Positions 31,927 to 52,200 are shown, numbered from the stretch's first letter. The stretch is DNA of 64,000 bases from JBJXHN01 sp046233135 (GCA_046233135.1 JBJXHN010000003.1:310001-374000), one strand, 5' to 3'. The notes: a model not told the origin generated them from the sequence alone. Made by a program: numbers and translations.

Positions 31927-32205
31927 TTACCTCCGCTTCGCCTTCTTATCGACGGCGTGGCCGTAATAGGTGCGGGTGGGCGCGAATTCGCCGAACTTGT
32001 GGCCGACCATTTGTTCGGTCACCAACACCGGGATGAACTTCTGGCCATTGTAGACGCCGAAGGTCAGGCCCACAAACTGGGGCATGATCGTCGAACGCCG
32101 CGACCAGATCTTGATCACCTCATTGCGGCCGGAAGCACGCGCCCCCTCGGCCTTCTTGAGGAGGTATCCGTCAATAAACGGACCTTTCCAGACAGAACGA
32201 GCCAA
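31927..32205 (-). CDS. rpsS: 30S ribosomal protein S19
   Basis: 92 residues, start MARSVWKGPFIDGYLLKKAE, with TIMPQFVGLTFGVYNGQKFI and LGEFAPTR-type motif (HKFGEFAPTRTYYGHAVDKK). It lies in the head with S13. Confidence 0.98.
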   Translation of the reverse strand: MARSVWKGPFIDGYLLKKAEGARASGRNEVIKIWSRRSTIMPQFVGLTFGVYNGQKFIPVLVTEQMVGHKFGEFAPTRTYYGHAVDKKAKRR

Positions 32206-32217
32206 CGTCGGTGCTCC

Positions 32218-33057
32218 TTAACGCTTCTTCTTGGCGAGATGACGGCTGCGCATGATCAGCGTATCCGTCTTCTTGTTGGTACGGGTGCGCTTGCCCTTGG
32301 TCGGCTTGCCCCAGGGGGTCACCGGATGGCGACCACCAGAGGTGCGGCCTTCACCACCGCCATGCGGGTGGTCGACCGGGTTCATCACGACGCCGCGAAC
32401 ATGCGGGCGACGGCCCGCCCAGCGCGAACGGCCGGCCTTGCCGAGCTTTTCGTTCTGGTTGTCCGGGTTGGACACGGCACCGACGGTGGCAACGCATTCG
32501 CCGCGCACCAGACGCAGTTCACCGGACGACAGACGCAGCTGGGCGTACCCGGCGTCCTTACCGATCAGCTGGGCGTAGCAACCTGCGGAGCGCGCGATCT
32601 GACCACCCTTGCCGGCCTTCAGCTCGACATTGTGGATAATCGTCCCAACCGGCATGTTCTTCAGCGGCATGCAGTTGCCGGGCTTGATGTCGGCGCGGTC
32701 GGCGCTGATCACTTCATCGCCCACCTGCAGGCGCTGCGGGGCCAGGATGTAGGCCTGCTCGCCGTCGGTGTAGGTGATCAGGGCGATAAAGGCCGTGCGG
32801 TTCGGATCGTATTCCAGGCGTTCGACCTTGCCGGCCACGTCGACCTTGGTGCGCTTGAAATCGATGATCCGGTACCGGCGCTTGTTGCCGCCACCACGCT
32901 GCCAGGCGGTGATCCGGCCGTGGTTGTTGCGACCGCCGGTCTTTGTCAGACCTTCGGTCAGGCGCTTGACCGGCTTGCCCTTGTACAGATCGGAGCGGTC
33001 GACGGTGACCAGATTGCGCTGGCCCGGCGTGACCGGATTATATGTCTTCAGAGCCAT
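32218..33057 (-). CDS. rplB: 50S ribosomal protein L2
   Basis: 279 residues. The start MALKTYNPVTPGQRNLVTVD and the highly conserved RGVVMNPVDHPHGGGEGRTS, with the peptidyl-transferase-linked histidine, are present. L2 is needed for subunit association and peptidyl transfer. Last third ends with the usual lysine-rich tail. Confidence 0.99.
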   Translation of the reverse strand: MALKTYNPVTPGQRNLVTVDRSDLYKGKPVKRLTEGLTKTGGRNNHGRITAWQRGGGNKRRYRIIDFKRTKVDVAGKVERLEYDPNRTAFIALITYTDGEQAYILAPQRLQVGDEVISADRADIKPGNCMPLKNMPVGTIIHNVELKAGKGGQIARSAGCYAQLIGKDAGYAQLRLSSGELRLVRGECVATVGAVSNPDNQNEKLGKAGRSRWAGRRPHVRGVVMNPVDHPHGGGEGRTSGGRHPVTPWGKPTKGKRTRTNKKTDTLIMRSRHLAKKKR

Positions 33058-33061
33058 GGCG

Positions 33062-33379
33062 TCAGATCCCCGTCGTCACGTCGATGGAATCACCTTCGGC
33101 CAGGGTCACGATCGCCTTCTTGGTATCGGACCGCTTGCCGATGGTCCCGCGGAAGCGCTTCACCTTGCCCTTGGCGCGGAGCGTGTTCACGGCGGTAACC
33201 TTCACCTTGAACAGCTGCTCGACAGCCAGCTTGATTTCGGGCTTGGAGGCATCCAGCGGCACGCGGAACACGACCTGACCGTGTTCGCCCACCAAGGTGG
33301 CCTTTTCCGTGATCACCGGGGCGCGCACGATATCGTACATGCGCTCCTCGCTGACCTTCACTTCCGTCGCGGTGGTCAT
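33062..33379 (-). CDS. rplW: 50S ribosomal protein L23
   Basis: 105 residues. MYDIVRAPVITEKATLVGEH and VNTLRAKGKVKRFRGTIGKR are diagnostic. It provides the docking point for trigger factor and SRP at the tunnel exit. Overlaps rplD by 4 bases. Confidence 0.98.
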   Translation of the reverse strand: MTTATEVKVSEERMYDIVRAPVITEKATLVGEHGQVVFRVPLDASKPEIKLAVEQLFKVKVTAVNTLRAKGKVKRFRGTIGKRSDTKKAIVTLAEGDSIDVTTGI

Positions 33380-33996
33380 GCCAGACGCTCCTCAAGGTGC
33401 TTGACGGCCGCCGTGGTCAGCACCAGCGTGTCACGCCGCAGGATGTCGTAGACGTTGGCGCCCTGCTGGGGCAGCACATCCACGCCGATCAGATTGCGGG
33501 CGGCACGGGCGAAGGCGGTGTCGACCTCCGGGCCGTCGATGAACAGAACCTTATCCAGACCGAGGGCCTTGACCTTCTCCGCCAGGTCCTTGGTCTTGCC
33601 GGACTCGTGCGTCGCGGCGTCGATGACCAGGAGCTGACCGGCAGCGGCCTTGGCCGACAGCGCCGTCTTCAGGCCCAGCTTGCGCACCTTCTTGGGCAAG
33701 TCGTGGGCATGACTGCGCACGACCGGGCCGAAGATGGTGGCGCCGCCGCGGAACTGCGGCGACCGCTTGGACCCCTGACGGGCATGGCCGGTACCCTTCT
33801 GCTTGAAGGGCTTGGCCGTGGTGCCGGAGATCTCGCTGATGCCCTTGGTCTTGTGGGTCCCGGCCTGACGGCGGGCCAGCTGCCAACGGACGACGCGATG
33901 CAGGATGTCACTGCGCACCGGCAGACCGAACACGGCTTCAGACAGCTCGATCGAGCCGGCGTCGCCGCCTTCCAACGTTTTGACGTCGATCTTCAT
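33376..33996 (-). CDS. rplD: 50S ribosomal protein L4
   Basis: 206 residues with RQAGTHKTKGISEISGTTAK, PFKQKGTGHARQGSKRSPQF and RGGATIFGPVVRSHAHDLPK. The loop lines the exit tunnel. In enterobacteria L4 represses its own operon; no comparable leader was identified here. Confidence 0.98.
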   Translation of the reverse strand: MKIDVKTLEGGDAGSIELSEAVFGLPVRSDILHRVVRWQLARRQAGTHKTKGISEISGTTAKPFKQKGTGHARQGSKRSPQFRGGATIFGPVVRSHAHDLPKKVRKLGLKTALSAKAAAGQLLVIDAATHESGKTKDLAEKVKALGLDKVLFIDGPEVDTAFARAARNLIGVDVLPQQGANVYDILRRDTLVLTTAAVKHLEERLA

Positions 33997-34002
33997 CGCC
34001 GG

Positions 34003-34818
34003 TTAGTCCTTCTTCTCTTCGCTGCCAGCCGGAGCGTCGCCGCCGACATCGCCGGCAGGGACATCGGTGGTGGCGGCCGGAGCCGGGGCGTCAGCCTCGG
34101 TCTCAACGGCAGCGGCAGCCTGTTCTTCAACGGCCTCTTCCACCTTTGCCTTGATGCCGGCGGGCATCGGCACGCCTTCGGGCAGCGGCTTCTTCACGGA
34201 ATCGCGAATTTCCACCCAGCTGCCTTCGGCACCCGGAACGCTGCCCTTCAGCAGGATCAGGCCCCGTTCGACGTCGGTGCCGACAACCGTGACACACTGC
34301 TGGGTGACACGAATGTCGCCCATGTGGCCGGCCATCTTCTTCCCCTTGAACACGCGGCCAGGTTCCTGGCACTGGCCAGTGGAACCATGGCTGCGGTGGG
34401 AGATCGACACACCGTGAGTCGCTTCCAGACCGCGGAAATTATGACGCTTCATGGCGCCGGCAAAACCACGACCGATGGAGGTCCCGGCAACGTCAACTTT
34501 TTGACCCGCCACGAAGTGGTCGGCCGAAAGCTCGACACCCGGGTCCAGGATGCAGTCCTCGCTGACGCGGAACTCCACCACTTTTTTCTTCGGCTCCACC
34601 TTCGCCTTGGCGAAATGGCCGCGCATGGCCTTGGAGGTGCGCTTGACCTTGGCGGCACCCGCACCGAGCTGAACGGCCACATAGCCATCCGTCTCGACGG
34701 AGCGCACACCGACGACTTGACAGCCGTCCACCTTCAGCACCGTCACGGGCACGTGGATGCCATCTTCGGTGAACAGGCGGGTCATCCCAACCTTCTGGGC
34801 AATGAGACCGGCACGCAT
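34003..34818 (-). CDS. rplC: 50S ribosomal protein L3 with acidic C-terminal extension
   Basis: 271 residues against about 210 in most bacteria. The core is canonical (MRAGLIAQKVGMTRLFTEDG, RNFRGLEATHGVSISHRSHG, KKMAGHMGDIRVTQQCVTVV). From about residue 222 a non-globular tail follows, rich in A, E, D and P (VEEAVEEQAAAAVETEADAP and AGDVGGDAPAGSEEKKD). L3 seeds large-subunit assembly near the peptidyl-transferase centre. The tail is in frame with no sign of frameshift, so it is probably real; its function is unknown. Confidence 0.97.
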   Translation of the reverse strand: MRAGLIAQKVGMTRLFTEDGIHVPVTVLKVDGCQVVGVRSVETDGYVAVQLGAGAAKVKRTSKAMRGHFAKAKVEPKKKVVEFRVSEDCILDPGVELSADHFVAGQKVDVAGTSIGRGFAGAMKRHNFRGLEATHGVSISHRSHGSTGQCQEPGRVFKGKKMAGHMGDIRVTQQCVTVVGTDVERGLILLKGSVPGAEGSWVEIRDSVKKPLPEGVPMPAGIKAKVEEAVEEQAAAAVETEADAPAPAATTDVPAGDVGGDAPAGSEEKKD

Positions 34819-34845
34819 GATGCGAATTCCTTGCTCGTTCTCGGC

Positions 34846-35154
34846 TTACAACTTGATCTCGACATCCACACCGGCGGCCAGGTCGAGCTTCATAAGCGCG
34901 TCGACGGTCTGGGGCGTCGGATCGACGATGTCCAGCAGCCGCTTGTGGGTGCGGATTTCAAACTGCTCTCGCGACTTCTTGTCGATGTGGGGAGAGCGGT
35001 TGAGGGTGAACTTTTCGATGCGCGTGGGCAGCGGGATCGGCCCGCGCACCTGCGCACCCGTCCGCTTCGCGGTGTTCACGATCTCCCGGGTGGACTGATC
35101 CAAGACCCGGTGATCGAACGCCTTGAGGCGGATGCGAATGTTCTGGCTGTCCAT
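34846..35154 (-). CDS. rpsJ: 30S ribosomal protein S10 (NusE)
   Basis: 102 residues from ATG 35154 (MDSQNIRIRLKAFDHRVLDQ). In-frame ATGs at 35157 and 35163 add two or three residues; I chose the start that fits the family. THKRLLDIVDPTPQTVDALM is typical of alphaproteobacteria. S10 also works as NusE in transcription antitermination with NusB. It is the first gene after the tuf terminator and heads the S10 operon. Confidence 0.97.
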   Translation of the reverse strand: MDSQNIRIRLKAFDHRVLDQSTREIVNTAKRTGAQVRGPIPLPTRIEKFTLNRSPHIDKKSREQFEIRTHKRLLDIVDPTPQTVDALMKLDLAAGVDVEIKL

Positions 35155-35206
35155 CATTGCCATCGTCCGATCCAGACTTCAACAAACGGTCATATTTCAA
35201 AATATT

Positions 35207-35246
35207 CGAGGGCGCCCGACCGTTTAGGGGCGGTCGGGCGCCCTCG
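35207..35246 (-). terminator. Strong terminator between tuf and rpsJ
   Basis: Perfect 16-bp stem CGAGGGCGCCCGACCG/CGGTCGGGCGCCCTCG with an 8-base loop, then AATATTTTG on the minus strand. It lies 16 bases after the tuf stop and separates the str operon from the S10 operon, so rpsJ needs its own promoter or readthrough. Confidence 0.85.
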
Positions 35247-35262
35247 AAAAGCGTTGTTCGTC

Positions 35263-36453
<1,191 letters not shown>

Positions 36454-36483
36454 CTCTTCTCAACTCCATCCAGGCGCTTGGGC

Positions 36484-38562
<2,079 letters not shown>

Positions 38563-38602
38563 TGCGCTGCCTCGTTGCAGAATGGTCGCGGCGTCTTAAA
38601 GA

Positions 38603-39073
38603 TTACCAGCGGTAGTGGCTGAACGCCTTGTTGGCTTCGGCCATGCGATGCGTGTCTTCGCGCTTCTTCACAGCGCCGCCCCGGTTCTGGGAGGCATCCA
38701 TGAACTCGCCGGTCAGACGGTCGATCATGGTGGTCTCGGACCGCTTGCGGGCATTGTCGATCAGCCAGCGCAGGGCAAGGGCCTGGCGGCGATCGGGACG
38801 CACTTCAACGGGGACCTGATAGGTCGCACCACCGACACGGCGGGAGCGCACTTCCACGGCCGGCTTCACGTTATCCAAGGCTTCGTGAAAGACCTTGATG
38901 GGGTCCAGACCGGAACGGGCCTGAACCTTATCGAAGGCACCGTACACGATGCGCTCGGCAACCGCCTTCTTGCCCTGAAGCATGACGGCGTTGATGAACT
39001 TGGCGACAACATGATCCCCGAACTTGGCGTCCGGCAGAACTTCACGCTTAACCGCTGCGCGACGACGAGACAT
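38603..39073 (-). CDS. rpsG: 30S ribosomal protein S7
   Basis: 156 residues, start MSRRRAAVKREVLPDAKFGD, with KPAVEVRSRRVGGATYQVPV and EVRPDRRQALALRWLIDNAR. S7 nucleates the head domain of the small subunit and represses the str operon in enterobacteria. It follows rpsL by 19 bases. Confidence 0.98.
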   Translation of the reverse strand: MSRRRAAVKREVLPDAKFGDHVVAKFINAVMLQGKKAVAERIVYGAFDKVQARSGLDPIKVFHEALDNVKPAVEVRSRRVGGATYQVPVEVRPDRRQALALRWLIDNARKRSETTMIDRLTGEFMDASQNRGGAVKKREDTHRMAEANKAFSHYRW

Positions 39074-39092
39074 GGCTTCCTCGACCCCTATA

Positions 39093-39464
39093 TCACTTCG
39101 GACGCTTGGCGCCGTACTTCGAACGACGCTGGCGACGATCCTTCACACCCTGCGTATCCAGGACGCCACGAATGATGTGGTACCGCACACCGGGCAAATC
39201 CTTCACACGACCGCCGCGGATCATCACGACGGAGTGTTCCTGCAGGTTATGACCTTCACCAGGGATGTAGCTGGTGACTTCGAACCCGTTGGTCAGACGC
39301 ACACGCGCCACCTTACGAAGGGCCGAGTTCGGCTTCTTCGGGGTCGTCGTGTACACACGGGTGCACACCCCGCGCTTTTGCGGGCAGGCCTGCATGGCAG
39401 GAACTTTGTTCCGCTTCACCTGAGCCACGCGAGGCTTCCGGATGAGCTGGTTGATCGTTGGCAT
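39093..39464 (-). CDS. rpsL: 30S ribosomal protein S12
   Basis: 123 residues, start MPTINQLIRKPRVAQVKRNK. The decoding-centre segments TTPKKPNSALRKVARVRLTN and RGGRVKDLPGVRYHIIRGVL are intact. The lysines changed in streptomycin-resistant mutants (PKKPNS and GRVKDLPG) are the wild-type residues. It heads the str operon after rpoC. Confidence 0.98.
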   Translation of the reverse strand: MPTINQLIRKPRVAQVKRNKVPAMQACPQKRGVCTRVYTTTPKKPNSALRKVARVRLTNGFEVTSYIPGEGHNLQEHSVVMIRGGRVKDLPGVRYHIIRGVLDTQGVKDRRQRRSKYGAKRPK

Positions 39465-39853
39465 CTACAGTCCCTTTATCCGCGCCACCGAATGCACATC
39501 ACTAAACTTGAACATCATCGCAACCGACTGGTCCGGCGGAGGCGCCCGACCAGCGTTAAACGTCGCATTGATGCGATGTTAAAAGGACCCTAAGAGATCG
39601 CCCTAAGGGCGGGATCTCCTTGAGGTCCCGAGAACCGACCTGATCAGGCCGATCAAAGTGTTTTCGGAAGGAGCGTTTAGGATCCAGCCCCAGCGGGCTT
39701 CCTCCTACCACCTCCGACCGAAGGAGCCCGGATACTATGGCCGGCCCCCGCCCCCGTCAAGGGGAATCTCGCCTTAATTCCCGGTAAGCGAAGGGGGAGC
39801 GGGCGGATTCCACCCACTCCCCCTAAGCCACTCAAGAAAAAGACGAAATCGCT
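39465..39853. other. rpoC-rpsL intergenic region
   Basis: 389 bases without a gene. It holds the rpoC terminator hairpin (39792-39824) and a bulged stem GAGATC..GCCC/GGGC..GATCTC near 39595-39620 on the minus strand, which then reads TTAGGGTCCTTTT and may attenuate entry into rpsL. The str operon promoter must lie here but I could not place it firmly. Confidence 0.5.
39792..39824 (-). terminator. Hairpin after rpoC
   Basis: A 15-bp stem (AGGGGGAGCGGGCGG with CCACCCACTCCCCCT, two positions G-U in the minus-strand RNA) and a 3-base loop, 29 bases after the rpoC stop. No T-run follows, so termination may be Rho-assisted or the stem may protect the 3' end. Confidence 0.6.
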
Positions 39854-44032
<4,179 letters not shown>

Positions 44033-44185
44033 GCCTGCCTTCTCCCGCTTTTGCGCGGCGGGTCCCGCCAGCGCGTCGCGACCGGACCCTCGAATCGTGC
44101 GTACCGCCGCCCGTAACGCACGCCATCATGGAAGGGACCCCGCCTGCCGCCCACCCGGGGACCGGACAGACGGGGTCCCATCGAC

Positions 44186-48367
<4,182 letters not shown>

Positions 48368-48745
48368 TACCGCTCCTCACCTCGAGAGTGCCGTCAGGGG
48401 ATCCGCGGCCCGCACCACCCTCCCCCCTCGGGGACCGGCGGCCGGCTGCGGTCTATTCCGTTTCCGCCCGGGGACAACACCGGGGCGGGATATGCGTCTT
48501 CCGCCGATCAGGCGGTACAGGCTCCGAATCCCCCATAAAGGGTGTTCGCGCATCGGGATGGAACTCCGGCTCCCGACCGGCCGTTAACCTCGCGGACCAA
48601 CCTCAACCCGAGCGAACAAACCCGGAGAGGTCTTGGCCCTTATCAGACGCCAAAACGCCGGATAGCCGGCCGGCATCCCCGCTTTCTTTCGAAAACGGGA
48701 TGCGCCGACCGGCCCGGCAAAGCACACCTGCCAAAGGCAGTGTGA
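48368..48745. other. rplL-rpoB intergenic attenuator region
   Basis: 378 bases without a gene. Right after rplL a small hairpin (48724-48743, TGCC/GGCA plus outer CACAC/GTGTG) is followed by a strong long stem at 48665-48718 (GCCGGCCGGCATCCCCG pairing imperfectly with CGGGATGCGCCGACCGGC). In enterobacteria this gap holds an attenuator and an RNase III site that reduce rpoBC relative to rplJL; a similar role is inferred here. Confidence 0.55.
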
Positions 48746-49129
48746 TTACTTAAGCTCGACCTTGGCACCGACCTCTTCGAGCTTCTTCTTCATTTCCTCG
48801 GCCTCGTCCTTGGAAACGCCTTCCTTCACGGGCTTCGGCGCACCTTCGACCAGGTCCTTGGCTTCCTTCAGGCCCAGGCCGGTGATGGCGCGGACTTCCT
48901 TGATGACGTTGATCTTCTTGTCGCCGGCGGACGCCAGGATCACGTCAAATTCGGTCTTTTCTTCGGCAGCGGCACCGGCGTCAGCACCGCCGGCAGCGGC
49001 CACACCGGCCACGGCGACGGGAGCAGCGGCGGACACGCCCCACTTTTCTTCCAGCATCTTGGACAGCTCGGCGGCTTCCAGGACGGTCAGGGAAGACAGT
49101 TCCTCAACGATCTTTTCGAGATCAGCCAT
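48746..49129 (-). CDS. rplL: 50S ribosomal protein L7/L12
   Basis: 127 residues. N-terminal dimerisation helix pair (MADLEKIVEELSSLTVLEAA), an alanine-glycine hinge (APVAVAGVAAAGGADAGAAA), and the C-terminal factor-binding domain (VIKEVRAITGLGLKEAKDLV). Multiple copies form the stalk that recruits translation GTPases. It lies 60 bases after rplJ. Confidence 0.99.
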   Translation of the reverse strand: MADLEKIVEELSSLTVLEAAELSKMLEEKWGVSAAAPVAVAGVAAAGGADAGAAAEEKTEFDVILASAGDKKINVIKEVRAITGLGLKEAKDLVEGAPKPVKEGVSKDEAEEMKKKLEEVGAKVELK

Positions 49130-49189
49130 TAGTCATTACTCCTGCGTAAAAGCTCGGACTTCCGAAAGGTTGTGGTCGTACGACCGCGA

Positions 49190-49708
49190 TCAGGCGGCCT
49201 CGTCCTTCGTGGCGTATGCGTTGAAAACCCGCGCCAGCTGACCCGCAGGCGCCTGAACGACGCCGGCGATCCGGGTGGCAGGGGTCTGGATCATGCCGAC
49301 CAGCTTGCCGCGCAGCTCGTCCAGCGACGGCAGCTTGGCAAGGGCATCGATACCAGCGGCATCCAGGACCTGACCCTTCATCGCCCCGCCGAGAACAACG
49401 AGCTTGTCGTTCTTCTTGGCGAATTCGCTGGCGACACGGGCGGCAGCCACGGGGTCCGGAGAGACGGCAATGGCCGTCGGACCCGTGAACAGATCGCTGA
49501 TGCCTTCAAACGCAGTACCCTCGAGGGCAAGGCGCGTGATCCGGTTCTTGGTGACGCGGAACTGGCAACCGGCCTCCCGCATTCCCTTGCGCAGCTCTTC
49601 GAGCTTGGCAACAGTCAGACCCTTGTAGTGGGTGACCACGACCAACTCGTTTTCGCCGAACAGGGCGCTGAGGTCGGAGACGAGCTCCTTTTTCTCTTCC
49701 CGGTTCAC
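49190..49708 (-). CDS. rplJ: 50S ribosomal protein L10, GTG start
   Basis: 172 residues starting at GTG 49708 (read as MNREEKKELVSDLSALFGEN). A GGAGG site 7 bases upstream decides this start; the frame is open further upstream through the leader but without family similarity. L10 anchors the L7/L12 stalk. An L10-leader-like RNA lies upstream (49911-50040), so L10 probably represses its own translation. Confidence 0.96.
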   Translation of the reverse strand: MNREEKKELVSDLSALFGENELVVVTHYKGLTVAKLEELRKGMREAGCQFRVTKNRITRLALEGTAFEGISDLFTGPTAIAVSPDPVAAARVASEFAKKNDKLVVLGGAMKGQVLDAAGIDALAKLPSLDELRGKLVGMIQTPATRIAGVVQAPAGQLARVFNAYATKDEAA

Positions 49709-49910
49709 GTTGTACCTCCGCTTCCTGGCCCCGCCCTCTTCCCTTTCGGAAAGGAAGCCGGGGACGCAGTTGCCCTCAACAACCCGATCGACGGTCCGCA
49801 ACGGCCGTCAGCTTTCGCCTCTTGCCGCGCCCCCGTCGGTCGGGGGTGGACCTGCCCCGGAAGTCGAGCCCCTTCCCGCTTCCGAACCGACGCCGCCGAT
49901 GGCGGTGTCC

Positions 49911-50040
49911 CTGGCTACGGAGCGGCAAAAGACCGTCTCACTCCCGTCTGCGCCGGCGGGCCTGCTGCCCTTTAAGCCCCTTCCCCCCGTCAGGAGGAAA
50001 AGACACCTGCGGTCTCGGACAGGTTGGATCGGCCGACCGC
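49911..50040 (-). promoter_or_regulatory. L10 leader (autoregulatory binding site of L10-L7/L12)
   Basis: In the rplA-rplJ gap the minus strand carries the hallmark sequence of bacterial L10 leaders: GAGACCGCAGGTGTC, CTTAAAGGG, GCGCAGACGG and GAGTGAGACGGTC in this order. The 5' GAGACCG and the 3' CGGTCTTTTGCC pair to close the structure. In known systems the complex of L10 with L7/L12 binds here and blocks rplJ translation. The call comes from motif recall, not a covariance search. Confidence 0.75.
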
Positions 50041-50060
50041 AAGCGGTGTCCGATCCATCC

Positions 50061-50095
50061 TCATCCCCCGCCCGGTGAACCGAAGCGGGGGATGA
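50061..50095 (-). terminator. Hairpin after rplA
   Basis: Perfect 11-bp stem TCATCCCCCGC/GCGGGGGATGA with a 13-base loop, 35 bases after the rplA stop and just before the L10 leader. No clear T-run follows; it may be a partial terminator or processing site between rplKA and rplJL. Confidence 0.55.
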
Positions 50096-50129
50096 ATGCT
50101 TTTCGTTCCCTCGGAACGCCGGCGGCCGA

Positions 50130-50834
50130 TCAGGCCGGGGCGTTGGACAGCGAGGAAACGGTCACCTTCAGGCCCGGCCCCATGGTGGAGCTGAGCGACA
50201 CTTTCTTGACGTAGGTGCCCTTGGCGCCCGACGGCTTGGCCTTCACGATGGCTTCGACGAAGGCCCGCACGTTGGCTTCCAGCTGCTCGGCGCTGAAGCT
50301 CTGACGGCCGACGCCGCCGTGCACGATACCCGCCTTTTCCACGCGAAACTGAACCTGACCGGCCTTGGCAGCCTTGACGGCGGTCGCCACGTCCATGGTC
50401 ACGGTGCCCAGCTTGGGGTTCGGCATCAGGCCGCGGGGACCCAGGATCTTGCCCAGGCGCCCCACCACACCCATCATGTCGGGCGAGGCGATGCAGCGAT
50501 CAAACGCAATGGTGCCGTTCTGGATTTCGGCGGCCAGGTCGTCGGCGCCCACCAGATCCGCCCCGGCGGCCTTGGCTTCCTCGGCCTTGTCGCCCTTGGC
50601 GAACACCGCCACGCGCACGGTCTTGCCGGTGCCGTGGGGCAGTTCCACCACGCCGCGCACCATCTGGTCCGCGTGGCGGGGGTCGACGCCCAGGTTCATC
50701 GCCACTTCGATGGTTTCATCGAACTTGGCCGTGGCCCGATCCTTGATGATCTGGATGGCTTCGGGCAGGTCGTAGGCCTTGTCGCGATCAATGCCTTCGC
50801 GGGCCTGCTTCAGTCGCTTACCGATCTTTGCCAT
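50130..50834 (-). CDS. rplA: 50S ribosomal protein L1
   Basis: 234 residues, two domains. GTGKTVRVAVFAKGDKAEEA and GPRGLMPNPKLGTVTMDVA are the conserved core. L1 forms the mobile stalk near the E site. It follows rplK by 6 bases. Confidence 0.98.
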   Translation of the reverse strand: MAKIGKRLKQAREGIDRDKAYDLPEAIQIIKDRATAKFDETIEVAMNLGVDPRHADQMVRGVVELPHGTGKTVRVAVFAKGDKAEEAKAAGADLVGADDLAAEIQNGTIAFDRCIASPDMMGVVGRLGKILGPRGLMPNPKLGTVTMDVATAVKAAKAGQVQFRVEKAGIVHGGVGRQSFSAEQLEANVRAFVEAIVKAKPSGAKGTYVKKVSLSSTMGPGLKVTVSSLSNAPA

Positions 50835-50840
50835 GGTCGC

Positions 50841-51269
50841 TTACTCCACCACCTTCAGACCCATGGAGCGGGCCGAGCCGATCACCATCTGCGTCGCGGA
50901 GTCGATGGTCGGAGAGTTCAGGTCCGGCATCTTCTTTTCCGCGATATCGCGCACCTGCTCCATGGTCACCTCACCGACGGTGCCACGGCCCGGAGTCTGG
51001 GACCCCTTGGGCAGACCGGCGGCCTTCTTCAGGAAGTAGCTGACCGGCGGAGTCTTGGTGATGAAGGTAAAGGTACGGTCACCGTAAGCGGTGATCACCA
51101 CCGGGATCGGCATACCCGGTTCCATGCCCTGCGTGGCGGCGTTGAACGCCTTGCAGAATTCCATAATGTTCAGGCCGCGCTGACCCAGCGCGGGACCCAC
51201 CGGCGGCGAGGGATTGGCCTTGCCGGCCGGGATCTGCAGCTTGATATAGCCGACGATCTTCTTTGCCAT
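50841..51269 (-). CDS. rplK: 50S ribosomal protein L11
   Basis: 142 residues. Start MAKKIVGYIKLQIPAGKANP SPPVGPALGQRG with the proline-rich N-terminal domain and the C-terminal rRNA-binding domain (VRDIAEKKMPDLNSPTIDSA). It forms the GTPase-associated centre and is needed for RelA activation. The 200-base gap before nusG includes several short GC-rich inverted repeats. Confidence 0.98.
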   Translation of the reverse strand: MAKKIVGYIKLQIPAGKANPSPPVGPALGQRGLNIMEFCKAFNAATQGMEPGMPIPVVITAYGDRTFTFITKTPPVSYFLKKAAGLPKGSQTPGRGTVGEVTMEQVRDIAEKKMPDLNSPTIDSATQMVIGSARSMGLKVVE

Positions 51270-51469
51270 GACAGTCCTCTAGTGACCTTGGTCCGTTACC
51301 CGGCCGGGGGTTCGTCGCCTGGCGACAGCCCCGGACCGGCCCGAGGGTGCGTGGTCCGGCCTTCCCTGGTCTTTAAGGAAGCAGCCTCCCACGCGTGAGA
51401 CCCGCCTGTCGGCCCGGCTTCCCGGGCCTCACCATGGCGGGCCATCCGAAGCGCCCATCCTTCAGGACG

Positions 51470-52000
51470 CTAAACTTTTTCCACCTGCGAATACTCCAGC
51501 TCCACAGGGGTGGAGCGGCCAAAGATGGACACCGACACCTTGAGACGTGCCTTTTCCTCGTCCACCTCTTCGACCAGGCCGTTGAACGACGTGAACGGCC
51601 CGTCGCAGACCCGAACCTGCTCGCCCACATCGAAGGTGATCGACGGCTTGGGCCGCTCGATGCCTTCCTGGACCTGCGTCAGGATCCGCTGCGCTTCCTT
51701 TTCGGTGATCGGGCTGGGACGGCCACGGCCGCCCAGGAAACCGGTGACCTTCGCGGTATTCTGCACCAGATGCCAGGTTTCATCGGTCAGTTCCATCTTC
51801 ACCAGCACATAGCCGGGAAAGAACTTCCGGTCCGTGTTCACCTTGGTGCCGCGACGCACCTCGACCACCTCTTCGGTCGGCACCAGGACCTCTTCAACCA
51901 GATCATCCAGACCCTTCTGGACAGCCTGCTCGCGGATCGACTGGGCAACCTTGCCTTCAAATCCTGAATAAACGTGGATGACGTACCAGCGGGCGGCCAC
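51470..52000 (-). CDS. nusG: Transcription antitermination factor NusG, GTG start
   Basis: 176 residues from GTG 52000 (MAARWYVIHVYSGFEGKVAQ as read). GGAGG lies 6 bases upstream; the GTG at 52006 abuts that site and is less likely. The N-terminal NGN domain (RKFFPGYVLVKMELTDETWH) and the C-terminal KOW domain (EQVRVCDGPFTSFNGLVEEV) are complete. NusG links RNA polymerase to Rho and the ribosome. It starts 2 bases after the secE stop. Confidence 0.97.
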   Translation of the reverse strand: MAARWYVIHVYSGFEGKVAQSIREQAVQKGLDDLVEEVLVPTEEVVEVRRGTKVNTDRKFFPGYVLVKMELTDETWHLVQNTAKVTGFLGGRGRPSPITEKEAQRILTQVQEGIERPKPSITFDVGEQVRVCDGPFTSFNGLVEEVDEEKARLKVSVSIFGRSTPVELEYSQVEKV

Positions 52001-52002
52001 TG

Positions 52003-52200
52003 TCACCCTCCCAAGCCAAAAATGATCTGAACGCCTTCCGCCAGCAACCAATCAACCAAAAGGAAGAAAATGGACGCCAGAAAGACCATGACGAACACCA
52101 TCATCGTGGAGATGGTGGTTTCCTTACGCGACGGCCAGGTCACCTTGCCCAGTTCTTGACGGACTTGGCGGACGTACTGGCCCGGATTGGTCTTTGCCAT
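52003..52200 (-). CDS. secE: Preprotein translocase subunit SecE
   Basis: 65 residues from ATG 52200, the short single-helix form. The amphipathic segment VRQVRQELGKVTWPSRKETT is followed by one membrane helix (MVFVMVFLASIFFLLVDWLL). Upstream open codons belong to the tRNA-Trp region and are not protein. Partner of SecY (24144-25487). Confidence 0.97.
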   Translation of the reverse strand: MAKTNPGQYVRQVRQELGKVTWPSRKETTISTMMVFVMVFLASIFFLLVDWLLAEGVQIIFGLGG

